DNA of 55,599 bases from Verrucomicrobiota bacterium (lineage in GTDB: Bacteria > Verrucomicrobiota > Verrucomicrobiia > Verrucomicrobiales > DEV007): the NCBI GenBank assembly GCA_024277195.1, contig JAJRVS010000126.1, positions 1 to 55,599 of the forward strand. Reading direction: 5' to 3'. Below are positions 42,177 to 53,113 of the stretch, in pieces (the first letter of the stretch is position 1; every line of letters begins with the position of its first letter). Made by a program: the position numbers and the translations under genes. The notes beneath the pieces are model-generated. The model had not been told where the DNA came from. It made no database searches and saw only the letters and a program-made list of their open reading frames with translations.

Positions 42177-44495
42177 ATGAAATTTAACAAAACTGGCTCA
42201 TTACTGCTGAAAGGCGCTGTTGCTCTTTGCGCAGGACTTATCATGCAGCTCGCTGTGACTGGAATAGCTTTGGCCCAGGAGGTGGGAGTAGCTAAGACAG
42301 TTCGCAAGATAGAAGTTCAATATGTAGGCACGGCGACGGTGACCGAGGATCGTATCCTTTCCAGGCTGTCGACTAAAGTGGGCGACCCTTTTTCCCAGGC
42401 TAAAGTGGATGAGGATATCAAAAAACTTTATTCCGGTGGTGATGTGGAGAATATCCGTATTCTGGCTGAGCCGCAGGGGGACTCTGGAGTTCGCTTGATC
42501 GTGGTGGTGCAAACGCGGGCGATGTTGGGTTCGGTGGATTTTCGCGGCAACTCGGCAGTGACCACCAAGAAGTTGAACAAAAAAGTGGATTTGGAAGTGG
42601 GGGAATCAATTGATATTGCCCAAGTTCAAGAGGGACGCACAGCGATTCAGGAAATTTATCGTAAGGCGGGTTATCCCGAGGTGTCCGTTAATTACACTAT
42701 TGGTGCTCCGAATGCGCAGGGTTTCTCTACTCTGACATACAATGTGGACGAAGGTGGCAAAGGGGTGCTGCGCAAGGTGGAGTTTATTGGCAACGAAGTT
42801 TTTAAAGCCAAGATTCTGCGCAAACAAATGGAGCAGAAGCAGAAGGGTCTGTTCAGCATGTTTTCCAAAAAGGGGCGCATTGATGATGACATGATGGCTG
42901 ACGATGTGCGTCGAATTGAAGATTATTACCAGGACTTCGGTTATTTGAATGCTCAGGTGGTGGATGTGCGCCGGGTGCGGGTGGATGATAAAAACATCGA
43001 CCTGGTGATCACCATTGAGGAAGGTGATAAATTCTCCGTGGGCAGTGTGACGGTGAACGGGGTGCGGGTGATGTCGACCGATACGGATGTATCACCTTAT
43101 ATCCAAGTGAAGGCGGGTGAAGTTTACTCGGGCCAGAAGCTTAAAGCTGACATCAAGATGATTCGCGACCTTTACGGTTCGCAGGGTTATGCCGATACCC
43201 GCGTAGAGCCACAATTGACTGGAGGTGAGGGCGAAGAGGTGAATGTGACTTATTCGGTGACCGAAGGCCGTAAATTCAACCTAGGCAAAATCAATATCGC
43301 GGGGAATCAGAAAACCCAGGATCGGGTGATTCGTCGTGAAATGGCGGTCAACCCCGGCGAGGTTTATGACACGGTGCGAATCGAAGCGACCCAGGCGCGC
43401 TTGATGAATCTGAATTACTTCTCATCGGTGGATGTGTTGCCAGTGGATACTTCTTACATCGACGTGAAGGATTTGAATATCACGGTGACAGAGAAACCAA
43501 CGGGAACGGTTAACTTTGGTGCCGGTTTCAGCTCGATTGATAGCTTGGTTGGTTTTGTGGACGTGACCCAATCTAACTTTGATTTGCGTAACTGGCCTTC
43601 AATGACCGGAGCGGGACAAAAATTCCGGGCGAATCTGCGTTACGGCACCCAGCGTCGGGACTTCTTGATTGGCTTGACCGAGCCATGGTTCATGGGGCGT
43701 CGCTTGGCTCTCGGTGGAGAGTTGTATTATCGCGATTTGTTCTTCTTGAGTGATTACTGGGATCAGAGTGAATACGGCGGTGATATTTTCCTGCGTAAGC
43801 CGATTGGGAAGTTTGCTTATGTGCGTGGCGAATACCGCTTGCAGAATATTACAATCAGCCCGGATAGCGATGCTTCTCCGACCCTCCAGAGTGAGGAGGG
43901 AAGCTTTGTGCAAAGCACCTTTGCCGGAACAGTGGTTCACGATACCCGTGATAGTTTGTTCTTGCCGCGTAACGGCCACAAACTGTCTGGAGGGCTTGAT
44001 TATTCAGGACTGGGCGGGGATGTTGAAACCTACGGTATGCAATTAAGCGGCTCGCAGTATTTTGATCTGCCTTTTGATACTATTTTGAGTGTTGTCGGGG
44101 CATTAAACAGCGTGGACGGCAGCGGCAACGTGCCGATTTTTGAAAGGGAGTTTCTTGGTGGTGCAAACAATCTTCGTGGTTTTGATTATCGCGAGGTGGG
44201 TCCCAAGGATATCAATGGTGAGGCGATCGGTGGGCAGACATCGTGGTACACCACAGTGGAATACACCTTTCCTTTGATCGAAAAAATTCGTGGAGCTATG
44301 TTCTATGATGTGGGTGCGGTGAGCGTCGACGCATGGGATGTGGGTGGTGATATCAATTCCAACTGGGGTATTGGTCTGAGGCTCTTCATTCTTGGAGGTG
44401 CTCCTATTCAGCTTGATTATGGTATTCCGATGCAAGCGGATGAGTTCAACGATTCGGGCGGCCGCTTCAACTTCACGATTGGATACCGTTTCTAA
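42177..44495 (+). CDS. bamA: Outer-membrane protein assembly factor BamA
   Basis: BamA inserts beta-barrel proteins into the outer membrane. The 772-residue protein has a signal peptide (LLLKGAVALCAGLIMQLAVTGIALA) and five POTRA domains (about residues 40-420). Each has the strand-helix pattern, e.g. RKIEVQYVGTATVTEDRILSRLSTKVGD and FNLGKINIAGNQKTQDRVIRREMAVNPGEVYD. A 16-strand barrel to the C-terminus (about 440-772) ends FNFTIGYRF, a typical outer-membrane signal ending in Phe. The VRGF-like lid motif appears as NNLRGFDYREVGP. The order bamA-ompH-lpxD matches Gram-negative bacteria. Confidence 0.96.
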   Translation: MKFNKTGSLLLKGAVALCAGLIMQLAVTGIALAQEVGVAKTVRKIEVQYVGTATVTEDRILSRLSTKVGDPFSQAKVDEDIKKLYSGGDVENIRILAEPQGDSGVRLIVVVQTRAMLGSVDFRGNSAVTTKKLNKKVDLEVGESIDIAQVQEGRTAIQEIYRKAGYPEVSVNYTIGAPNAQGFSTLTYNVDEGGKGVLRKVEFIGNEVFKAKILRKQMEQKQKGLFSMFSKKGRIDDDMMADDVRRIEDYYQDFGYLNAQVVDVRRVRVDDKNIDLVITIEEGDKFSVGSVTVNGVRVMSTDTDVSPYIQVKAGEVYSGQKLKADIKMIRDLYGSQGYADTRVEPQLTGGEGEEVNVTYSVTEGRKFNLGKINIAGNQKTQDRVIRREMAVNPGEVYDTVRIEATQARLMNLNYFSSVDVLPVDTSYIDVKDLNITVTEKPTGTVNFGAGFSSIDSLVGFVDVTQSNFDLRNWPSMTGAGQKFRANLRYGTQRRDFLIGLTEPWFMGRRLALGGELYYRDLFFLSDYWDQSEYGGDIFLRKPIGKFAYVRGEYRLQNITISPDSDASPTLQSEEGSFVQSTFAGTVVHDTRDSLFLPRNGHKLSGGLDYSGLGGDVETYGMQLSGSQYFDLPFDTILSVVGALNSVDGSGNVPIFEREFLGGANNLRGFDYREVGPKDINGEAIGGQTSWYTTVEYTFPLIEKIRGAMFYDVGAVSVDAWDVGGDINSNWGIGLRLFILGGAPIQLDYGIPMQADEFNDSGGRFNFTIGYRF

Positions 44496-44559
44496 TCGAA
44501 GGTTTCCAGGTAGGCGGGGTGATGTGGATCACCAGGTTTGCCCAGACTTTCTGCAATGG

Positions 44560-44584
44560 ACGCAATCTTAGGGTTGCGTTTTTT
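44560..44584 (+). terminator. Terminator-like hairpin after bamA
   Basis: ACGCAATC (44560-44567) pairs with GGTTGCGT (44572-44579), with one G-T pair and a TTAG loop, followed by six T. It stands 65 bases after the bamA stop and about 100 bases before ompH, so ompH-lpxD may have their own promoter or depend on partial read-through. Confidence 0.65.
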
Positions 44585-44684
44585 GCTTTATGGGGCGTTG
44601 GTGGCACGCCCACTCTTGCCGAGCCTATCTCGGAGGGAGAAGCAGGCAATTTTGTAAATAGCAACCAAACAAACTGACTCGATC

Positions 44685-45305
44685 ATGAATGTGAAATTTT
44701 TATTAAGTGTATTGCTGGCGATGACTTTTGCCGGGGTATCAACAGCTTCTGCGCAGGGTATCAATATTGGTGTCGTTGACATGCAGGAATGCCTGAATCA
44801 ATACTACAAAACCAAACTTAAAGTGAAAGATGTGGAAGCCCAGGCTAAAGGCAGTCGGGCTAAGTTGGACGAGAGAATTGCTGATTTCAAAAGGATCCAG
44901 GGTCGTCTGGCCGAGTTAGATAAAAAAGCTCGTGATACAGCACTGAGCCAAGAAGCTCGCCAAGGAGCTGCGATTGAAATGCAGCAGTTGGTGCAGGAAG
45001 GCCGCGCCAAGGAGCGTGAACTTCAGGAAGCCCGACGCAAAGCGCAAGGTGAGCTGCTGAATGCCCGTCAACAGATGGAAAAAACCTTGGTGGAAGAAGT
45101 TCGTGTTATTGTCGACGGAGTTTCCAAAGCTGCAGGTCTCGACATGGTGATCGACAAGTCCTTTTTGCCACGTGGTAATAAAGTGTTGGTGATGGTCACT
45201 GATAAAGTTCCGGATTTGACTAAGGACGTGATAGCGACCTTGAACAAAGACGCGCCCGCTGAAGCGCCAGCCGCTGAAGAAAAAGCAGCGATTAAAAAGA
45301 AATAA
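44685..45305 (+). CDS. ompH: OmpH/Skp family periplasmic chaperone
   Basis: Skp-type proteins hold unfolded outer-membrane proteins in the periplasm for BamA. The signal peptide is FLLSVLLAMTFAGVSTASAQ, cleaved before GINIGVVDMQECLNQYYKTK, the typical OmpH N-terminal strand. Residues about 45-140 form the long charged coiled-coil tentacles (DERIADFKRIQGRLAELDKKARD...). The C-terminal VSKAAGLDMVIDKSFLP strand pair closes the core. A Lys/Ala/Glu-rich tail follows. Length 206 is slightly longer than usual because of this tail. A terminator follows directly after the stop. Confidence 0.92.
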   Translation: MNVKFLLSVLLAMTFAGVSTASAQGINIGVVDMQECLNQYYKTKLKVKDVEAQAKGSRAKLDERIADFKRIQGRLAELDKKARDTALSQEARQGAAIEMQQLVQEGRAKERELQEARRKAQGELLNARQQMEKTLVEEVRVIVDGVSKAAGLDMVIDKSFLPRGNKVLVMVTDKVPDLTKDVIATLNKDAPAEAPAAEEKAAIKKK

Positions 45306-45315
45306 GTGAAACGGG

Positions 45316-45343
45316 TCGCGTCATGAAAATGGCGCGATTTTTT
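45316..45343 (+). terminator. Rho-independent terminator after ompH
   Basis: TCGCGTCAT (45316-45324) pairs with ATGGCGCGA (45329-45337) around a GAAA tetraloop, with one G-T pair, followed by six T (45338-45343). It begins 10 bases after the ompH stop. lpxD starts 72 bases later, probably from a separate promoter or by read-through. Confidence 0.8.
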
Positions 45344-45414
45344 GTTTTGGGCTGTTGGATTTTTGGCAAGCTCGAAGGGCAATGGCTTGCTCGACCTGAA
45401 TACTTTGACGCCCT

Positions 45415-46455
45415 ATGGAACTGACCTTGCAAGAGCTTGTCGAATTGATCGGCGGCAGGTTGGTTCAAGGCCAGCCGAACTTGGATCTGAATGGATTTGA
45501 GTCACTCAAAAATGCTCGCGCCTGTGATGTGAGCTTTTTGGATAACAGTGATTACGCAGACGCTTTTGCCAGCTCTAAAGGTGGGGCGGTGATCATTTCA
45601 CAGGCTTTGCTGGGCTTGATTGAAGCCCCGGAGGGCATGGCGTTGGTGGAAGTTGAAAATGCCGCGATCGCTTTTGATTTAGTGGTACGGAAGTATGGTG
45701 CTCCCGCGGTTAAATTTTGTCCAGGCATTCATCCTTCTGCAGTGATCGGCGAGGGAGCTCGTCTTGATGCCAACAAGGTTGAGATAGGCCCGAATGTGGT
45801 GATCGGCGAGGGCGCAGTGATTGGGGATGGCACCAGGATAGCGGCCTGTGCTACGGTGGGTTTAGCAGCGGTGATTGGTAAGGATTGTGAAATCGCTGCG
45901 AATGTTTCTATTCGCGAAGGTAGTCGTTTAGGTGATCGGGTGATTATTCACAGCAGCACGGTGGTCGGAGCGGATGGTTTTGGTTTTGAGTTTGTCAATG
46001 GGCGTCATCAAAAGGTGGAGCAGTTGGGCATTGTGAGAATCGAAAATGACGTTGAGATCGGTGCTTGCACGACAATTGACCGTGCCCGTTTTGGTGAAAC
46101 TGTGATCGGTGAAGGCACTAAGATAGACAATCATGTGCAGATCGCGCATAACGTGATTATTGGAAAACATTGCATTATTGTTTCACAAACTGGTATTGCA
46201 GGCACCTGCATTATTGGCGATTATGTGACGATGGCGGCTCAGGTGGGTATCGCGCCTCATGTTGAAATTGGCGCTCAGGCTGTGCTGGGAGGTGGAGCCA
46301 AAGTGATTTCCAACCTTGAGGGGGGAGGCACTTATTTTGGTTATCCGGCAGTGCCGATGAAAGAAGATCTGCGCATCAAGATGTATCTCAAACGTTTGGG
46401 TAAGTTGTTTGGCCGAGTGAAAAAACTCGAGCAGAATGCGGCGGGACAAGAGTGA
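45415..46455 (+). CDS. lpxD: UDP-3-O-acylglucosamine N-acyltransferase LpxD
   Basis: LpxD adds the second acyl chain to UDP-3-O-acyl-glucosamine in lipid A synthesis, in the cytoplasm with acyl-ACP as donor. The N-terminal uridine-binding domain is LTLQELVELIGGRLVQGQ...FLDNSDYADAFASSKGGAVII. Next comes a long left-handed beta-helix of hexapeptide repeats (IGPNVVIGEGAVIGDGTRIAA... residues about 105-310), including VVGADGFGFEFVNG and the catalytic-His segment HVQIAHNVIIG. A C-terminal helix KMYLKRLGKLFGRVKKLEQ ends the protein. Length 346 is normal. lpxA and fabZ, often next, are absent here. Confidence 0.96.
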   Translation: MELTLQELVELIGGRLVQGQPNLDLNGFESLKNARACDVSFLDNSDYADAFASSKGGAVIISQALLGLIEAPEGMALVEVENAAIAFDLVVRKYGAPAVKFCPGIHPSAVIGEGARLDANKVEIGPNVVIGEGAVIGDGTRIAACATVGLAAVIGKDCEIAANVSIREGSRLGDRVIIHSSTVVGADGFGFEFVNGRHQKVEQLGIVRIENDVEIGACTTIDRARFGETVIGEGTKIDNHVQIAHNVIIGKHCIIVSQTGIAGTCIIGDYVTMAAQVGIAPHVEIGAQAVLGGGAKVISNLEGGGTYFGYPAVPMKEDLRIKMYLKRLGKLFGRVKKLEQNAAGQE

Positions 46456-46557
46456 TTTATAGTCAATAGCCAGTCCCGCTTCAAGCACTTTCTATAGAGC
46501 AAACAGGATTTGTGCGACAATAAAAAAATAGAAACACTCGTTTCTCTCAGGCGCCAT

Positions 46558-47100
46558 TTAGGTCGTCATGGTTTCCAATATGCTCTCGCACCTTTCGTGT
46601 AATTTTTGCTTTACGTTTTGCTTGTAGCTCTCCACATCGTAACGGTGGACACTTGGATCGAAGGAAATATTTTTGCAGTCTTTGGAGGTGAATTTCTGTA
46701 TAGTTTCTGGGAGAGGCGACCAGGAATTATAATGTTGTCTTCCACATATATCACCGATTTGCCCATTCCGAGTTCAGGTAATGCTATGCGAATGCGGCTG
46801 GTTACGATTCTGACCTCGTCATAAGTTGATGACGCCTTTTACATTCATTCCACCGCTGGTCTGGCGTAAGATCAAATCCGACAATATTTGATATCCACGT
46901 AATTGGGCGCGATAAACATGTTTGTCTTTGATGCGAATGGGAACCGCATTCAAAAAGATCTGGATTGACATCGACAAACAAAACTGAACCGGGAATTTCG
47001 ACTTCGTCGGCAATAGGGGCACACAAAATTGTTGGGCAGCCTGGAAAATAACAGCAGACTTAACATTTGAAGATACAGATAAAAGAATTTTTTTACACAT
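46558..47100 (-). pseudogene. Decayed unknown gene with several frameshifts
   Basis: Reading the - strand across three frame changes gives one continuous protein-like product of about 178 residues. It begins MCKKILLSVSSNVKSAVIFQ at 47100, passes through ADEVEIPGSVLFVDVNPD and VPIRIKDKHVYRAQLRGYQI, then YDEVRIVTSRIRIALPELGM, VIYVEDNIIIPGRLSQ and ISFDPSVHRYDVESYKQ, and ends before TAA at 46558-46560. Each piece stops where the next frame takes over, which is hard to explain by chance. I do not recognise the protein. It fills most of the 790-base gap between lpxD and the RHS gene; the bases on either side show nothing else. Confidence 0.45.
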
Positions 47101-47244
47101 TTTTTTGAAACCTTTTCAAAAAAAGGGTGTGAGGACAGGTAGCAGAAACTGTTTGTGAGCTATTTTTCATATCCGGTATTTTAAAAATCTAAGAAAGCGC
47201 CCCTCAATTTTCCATTCATTTCAAGCTTTAAACCCAGTTAAACA

Positions 47245-50200
47245 ATGACCAGTTCAAATCCACTAATCACCGATGTTATATATGATCCCTGGGGTGAATA
47301 TGGTCCCAATGGCACGCAACTGGGGCCAATGTATGGTAGCCCTACTAAAGAGTGTGGTGATAACTGTGCGTCTCTGGAGGGGGCGGAGGGTTGTAAAATT
47401 GTGGAAGATCGTTGCGAAAGCTGGACGGGATGTGGTGAACCAGAAATTCCGACTATTCCAAAATTTCCAGCAATCCCGAGCGCGTTGCCGCGTGCGTTAC
47501 CAGTAGCATTGGGCGCTCCAGGTGGACCAGGGGCATTGGGTGGGCTGGGTGGTGAACCAGGCGGAGAATTGGCGGATAATACACCAACTATAGCAATTCC
47601 GCTAACCTTGGCTGATACTCTTGGGGGTGAGGCTGCGCGAGTACGTGAAGGTATAGGGCAGTTATCGATGGTTGAAGTGGACTTGTTAAGGGAAGCTCCA
47701 ACTCGATCTTCAGGTCAGCAAAGATCAGCTTACGATACGAGGCGTAATGTTCCCCAGTTCCCTTGGGGGCAGACTCGCAGTTATGCTAATGTCGAGGGGC
47801 CGGATGATACCGGAATCAATGGCAATCGTTGGATGAACAAGGAACTGGGGTATTTGGATTTTTTGGGAGCTTCTCCCGGAGTGAATGACCCGAGCCGTAT
47901 CGTTAGGCGGGGTTTGGCTAATGAGAGTTTGTGGTTTGAATTGGAGCCGATGTCAGGTGAATACGCGCCTTTGACAGCTTTCCGTGGGCAACTGTTTCAC
48001 GATACGGATACGTTCACCTTCAGTGACGAGCTTGGACGGCAATGGGTTTATTTTGATAATTCTGTCAGTCACCCCGTCGAGCGATGCCAACGGCAGTGAG
48101 AATGATCTCAAAAAAGTGACCGTATCGGGCTGGTGGGATCAGACTCCGGATTATTATGTGAGTGGAGGAGGCGAAGAATCTTACGGATCATGGGTGGTGT
48201 TGCGCTACAACCACTACCGTTATTACAAAGTGGGGCAGAGCAATGGATTTGCCCATGCCTTGAAATACGCCCTACGTGCCAAGGCCAGCGAGACGATGAT
48301 AGCTGCAGGCTTTAATCCCGATACTGCCAGCGATACGGATTTTGCTAAATTCGCCGACTATTATTTTGAGTATGACAGCGCGCAGCGAGTGACCCGGCAG
48401 AAAATACGAGGCGGAGAAGAGGAGTTCACCTACACCTATACCGAAAATACTGATGACCCGGGCATAGGTGAGAAAAACACCTGGGGGGTAAGAACCACCG
48501 TGACCGATCCTGATAATAATGAACGCCGGGTGTACACCAATCCTACATCGAGTGCATTGGTGATTGTATTTGAAGACATGGCCACCAATGACCAGTCTTA
48601 TGATTCGGCAAAACGCAATAGTGCTGGGTGGTCGACCGAGCACGCTTTTCCCACAGCAATCAGCAGTGTGACTGAACCCAGTGGAGGAGGCACTACGCTT
48701 ACCGTGAATTACAACGCCAATAGCGGTTTGATCTACGAGTTTGCCTATTACACCGTCGATAATCCAAGTCTGGGCGAAGTCAAGGGGCGCTTCAAAAGCC
48801 GTTCGGTGAAAAAAGGTAATAACGGCACCGCCGATTTGCTGGACGTGCTGACCTGGGATACTCAAAGTGTGGGCAATGCCAGTATTTACCCCGTCCTCAA
48901 AAGAATTCGCTATCCCGAGGTAGGGATGACATCTCCGTCGACTTATGAGATTACAAATACTTTTATAAAGACGCACAAGGGAATGATACCCTTCAAGTGC
49001 AGAAAAAAGTGTCTAAATTGCCAATTGTTCCGGTGAGTGAAAACGGGGATGGTTTGCAGTATGAAGTTATTACTGAGTATAACACGGATGGTAGTCCGAC
49101 GTGGCAGAAAAGTGCATTGGGTTACATCGCCCACTGGCAATATCGGGCTGATGGGGTATTGGTTCGTCGTATTTATGATGTGAATACTAGCCTCGGCGAA
49201 GGGGCCCCCACTGGTTGGGTGACTCTTGCAGGGGGCGGACTCAATTTGGTGACTGATTATGAGAGTGACCCTGAAGGACGCGTGCTACGTGAATTAGGTC
49301 CTTGGCATCAAACAGTGCTTAGTGAGAATGATGAACAAGCGGTCAATGTGCGCAGTGTGAATTTCAATGTGTATCGAGCCGGCCTTGATGAAGTTTGGAG
49401 TGCGGTAGGTTACGCCACGGGCAGCGCACCCGCCTACGGATTTGAAACCGTGGGAGCCGTGACCATCACCAAACGAGACAAGCAAGGGCGGGTCACCGAT
49501 GTCATAGAGGCTGAGCGCGAATGTAGTTGTGGCACGCTCAAGTCAGCAGAGAGCTTTCCGCAGAGGAGTTGGGAGGCATGGATAAAAAATTATTTTGATG
49601 AATGGGGCAGACTGCTGGTTCGCCGAGTGTATCACCAAGTGCCGAAAATAGGCGAAGGCAAACAGGGTGAACACTACGGGGAAACAAAGTATCAATATAA
49701 CGTGATGGGCAAGCAAGTGCGCCAGATAAGCGCAGGCGGCACCATCACCCGAGCTGTTTACGGGGCGCGGGGTTTGGTTACTGCCAGCTGGATCGGCACG
49801 GATGACGCCGGAGCTACAGACAGCGATCCCAGTGGGGGAGGAGCCACAGGCAACAACATGGTGAAAACCGTGGTTTACGAATATGATAATGGTGATTTTG
49901 ACGGCAACGGGCTGTTAACCAAAGAAACCCGACCGGTGGACGGCAGTGCCTCCAACAACCGGATCACAGAATACACCTATGATTACCGCACCCTGTTGGT
50001 GGAAAGAAAGGACAACGACTGATCCAATAACTATTTCACCACCTACACTTATAATAATTTTGGCTACATCACCCAGACAGAAGCTTACCATAGTAGTGTC
50101 GTGGCCGGTAATCTGAGTGGGCGCAGCAATAGCTATTGGGACGCACTGGGCAGGACTTACAAAACGCAGACCTATGCCGTAGATCCCTCGACAGGAACTG

Positions 50201-53113
50201 TCGGCAACGCACTGGAGAGCGAGAGTTGGCGGGACGGCAACGGCAACGTGATGAAGCGTATTGCCGAGGGCAGCGAGGCATTTTCAAAGACCGTGTATGA
50301 CAGTCTCAATCGCCAAACAGCCAATTATTTGGCCTACAACGCCGGCACATCGAGCAACAACAATGATGTGAGCGCAGATGTGGTGGTCGAGCAAGCGGCA
50401 ACCGCCTACGATCCGACAGGTAATATCATTCAAACGACCAGCTACCAGCGCCTGAACGACGCCACTGGCAACGGAGCCCTCAATGGCCCGAATGGAGCAC
50501 AACCCAAAGCCCGCAGATCGTATGCAGCGGTGTGGTATGACGGCATCAACCGCCCGGTGGCACAAGCTGACTTTGGCACCGACGGAGGAGCCGACCTTAT
50601 TCGCCCAGCAGCCGTGCCGGAGAGATCAGACACCATTTTGATCACCAGCAGTCGTTATGCAACGGATGGGGAATCCGATGCCAACATCGACGCCCAAGGC
50701 GTAGAAACCCGTTGGGAAAAAGACGCCGCAGGTCGACGCACCGTCTTGATCGAAAACTACGATGCCAACGAACCCGATCAGGACTATGGGGCCAACCGCA
50801 TCACCGCTTACGATTATAATGTAGACGGACAGTTGGAAATTTTGACCCTGGTCAACCAAGTGACCGGAGATCAGATCACCCGTTGGGTCTATGGCACGAC
50901 CTTGACAGAATCTGGAGTGGCAAACAACAACCTGCTGCGAGCCAAGATCTATCCCGAGAGCAACGATGACTACAACCCTCTCGGCGACGGACCGGGCGGA
51001 GTGTATGAGCGCATCGAATATCAATACAATCGTCAGGGTAATGTCACCCAGATGAAAGACCCGAATGAAACGGTGCACAATTACGATTTTGACAAAATGG
51101 GCAGGCAAACCCAGGATCGCATCACCACCTTTGCAGCCAGCATCGACGATGGAGTCAAGCGCATCGCCACCGGATATGATAACCGAGGCCTGACCGATAA
51201 AGTCATCAGTTACGATAACGCTACGGTGGGAGTCGGCACAGTGCTCAACGAGGTGGCATACGAATATGATGATTTTGGTAGGCTGGCCAAAGACAAACAA
51301 TCGCATAGTGGCGCGGTCGGTGGCAGCACGCCCGAGGTGGGTTACGCTTATGAAAACGGCAGCAGCAAAAACACAGCCCGCCGCAAATCGATCACTTATC
51401 CCGATGGTCGCGTGATCGACATTGGCTATGGTGTCGCCAGCAGCGCAGATGACCTGATGAGTCGCATCGCCTCCCTCAAGATCAGCGGAGAATCCACCAA
51501 CCTCGCCGATTACACCTATTTTGGATTGACGGCCGTGGCGAAAGTGTCCTATCCTGAACCTGCTGTGAATCTTTCTTATATCAAAACGGCAAGCCAGCCG
51601 GTGGGAGACGCGGGTGATCCATACACCGGCTATGATCGATTTGGTCGCACCGTGGACATGCGCTGGGTAATGAGCAGTGGCGGCGCAGTGAGGGATCGAT
51701 TCCAGTATGGCTACGACCGCAGTTCGCAACGCACGTGGAAGTCCAATCTCGCGGCGAGTGCCGGAGATGGTCAGGACGAACACTACAGTTATGATGGTCT
51801 TTATCAGGTGACGGCGGCGGCACGGGGAGAGCTCAACATCAATCGCAGTGCCATCGGCGGTATTCCGGCGAAGGACGAGGAGTTCTCCTATGACCCGACC
51901 GGGAATTGGGATAACTACATGGGAAAAAGCGACGGGGTTGTAGACCTTGACCAAACACGTAAGAATAACAAGGATAATCAGGTTACCCAATTTGATGGAT
52001 CGAGTGAAAACGTTGAATATGATAAAGGGGGTAACGCGAACAAGATGGTGCCGGATAAAGATGGTGACTGGAGCAAATACTACCAGCTCAAATGGGATGC
52101 GTGGAATCGTCTTGTAGAAGTGAAGGATAGCACCAGTGCCGTGGTTGCCACTTATGCCTACGACGGCACCACCCGCCGCATAACCAAGACCATCAGTAAA
52201 GCGGTCAGGCATTATTACTACAACGACCAGTGGAAGGCTGTTGAAGAAAGGGTAGATGCCGCAACCGCCGCAGAACGTCAATATGCTTGGGGAAACCAAT
52301 ACCAAAATGACCTCATCCTACGTGATCGAGACACAACGGGCAACGGCACCTTGGACGAACGCTTATGTAGTTCAGAATCCTTGGAGCAAGTTTGATCCGC
52401 TGGGATTGGAAGTGAAGTCAGTGAGTAGTAAGGATGAGTTAGAGAGAAGAGCAAAAGCAACTAAAATTCCAAAAGAAAAAAAAGAATTGGAAAAGCGTGC
52501 TATGACAGAAACTGAGACAATTTCAATCACAATGACTGCACGAATTATTGATAATTCCACCAACAAATATACGGAAGATCAATTGAATGACATACAAAAT
52601 GAAATTGAGAAAGGTGTTGAAAATATATTTACAGGAAATTCCCAGGGCAATGATAGAAATCTGCCGCTGAATTATACAATGGATGTTATTTGGCTTAGAG
52701 AAGGAGAAGATGGGTTTGATGACGCTCATGTATTTATCTTAGAAAACAGAGTGTTCGAAGGGGCTAACTAATTTGATGGATATGCACGCCATTCAAGTGG
52801 TTCTGCTGGGTCAAATTTGGCACACGAGCATTTTGGGGGAACTTTTATTTCATTGAGCACAGACAGAATATTGAGCTATACAGGTATAGCGTCAGACGGT
52901 ATAGCAGAGCCATTTCGGCGACTATCAGCTCATGAAGTGGGGCATACATTAGGCCTACAGCACCCAGGGAGTTACAACCCTGTATCTTCCTATATGAAAC
53001 CACAAAATATTATGCAACCAAACTATCAAGGTAAGGAAGTGCACCCGCGGCAGATTCGTCGAGTGCACAGCTTGTTTGGACGCGAAGAATTAAATCAACA
53101 ATCCAGGCAATGA
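47245..53113 (+). pseudogene. RHS-repeat polymorphic toxin gene broken by frameshifts, stops and a core deletion
   Basis: A large RHS/YD-repeat protein gene. The N-terminal part (47245 on) is Pro/Gly-rich with Cys pairs and no clear signal peptide. YD-type repeats such as YEYDDFGRLAKDKQ, YEYDNGDFDGNGLL and YQYNVMGKQVRQI run to about 52350. The frame is broken at about 48065 and 48960 (one base each), by TGA at 50020-50022 and by a shift near 52365. At the last point, LDERL is joined to NAYVVQNPWSKFDPLGL. The usual RHS core end (YSAYGE..., TGLYYYRARYYDP, FVSRDPIGY) is missing, consistent with a deletion between short similar sequences (ACGCTTATG). The toxin domain behind it carries another stop. 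The protein cannot be made as one piece as the sequence stands. Confidence 0.88.
52366..53113 (+). other. RHS C-terminal toxin domain: zinc metallopeptidase
   Basis: Behind the RHS boundary motif FDPLGL, the frame encodes a ~235-residue variable domain. It contains ITMTARIIDNSTNKYTEDQ, LNYTMDVIWLREGEDGFDDA and, near the end, LSAHEVGHTLGLQHPG. This is the HExxHxxGxxHP zinc-binding and Met-turn pattern of metzincin-like peptidases (NIMQPNYQG may be the Met-turn). TAA at 52769-52771 splits the domain, while the same frame continues on both sides. In polymorphic toxin systems such domains are delivered to rival cells. The toxin stop overlaps the next gene by 4 bases. Confidence 0.8.

Noticed and set aside
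50626-52305. 560-residue open frame on the - strand opposite the RHS repeats
   Set aside because: Exact shadow of the repeat region of the RHS gene; its Val/Ile-rich pattern comes from the antisense of YD repeats.
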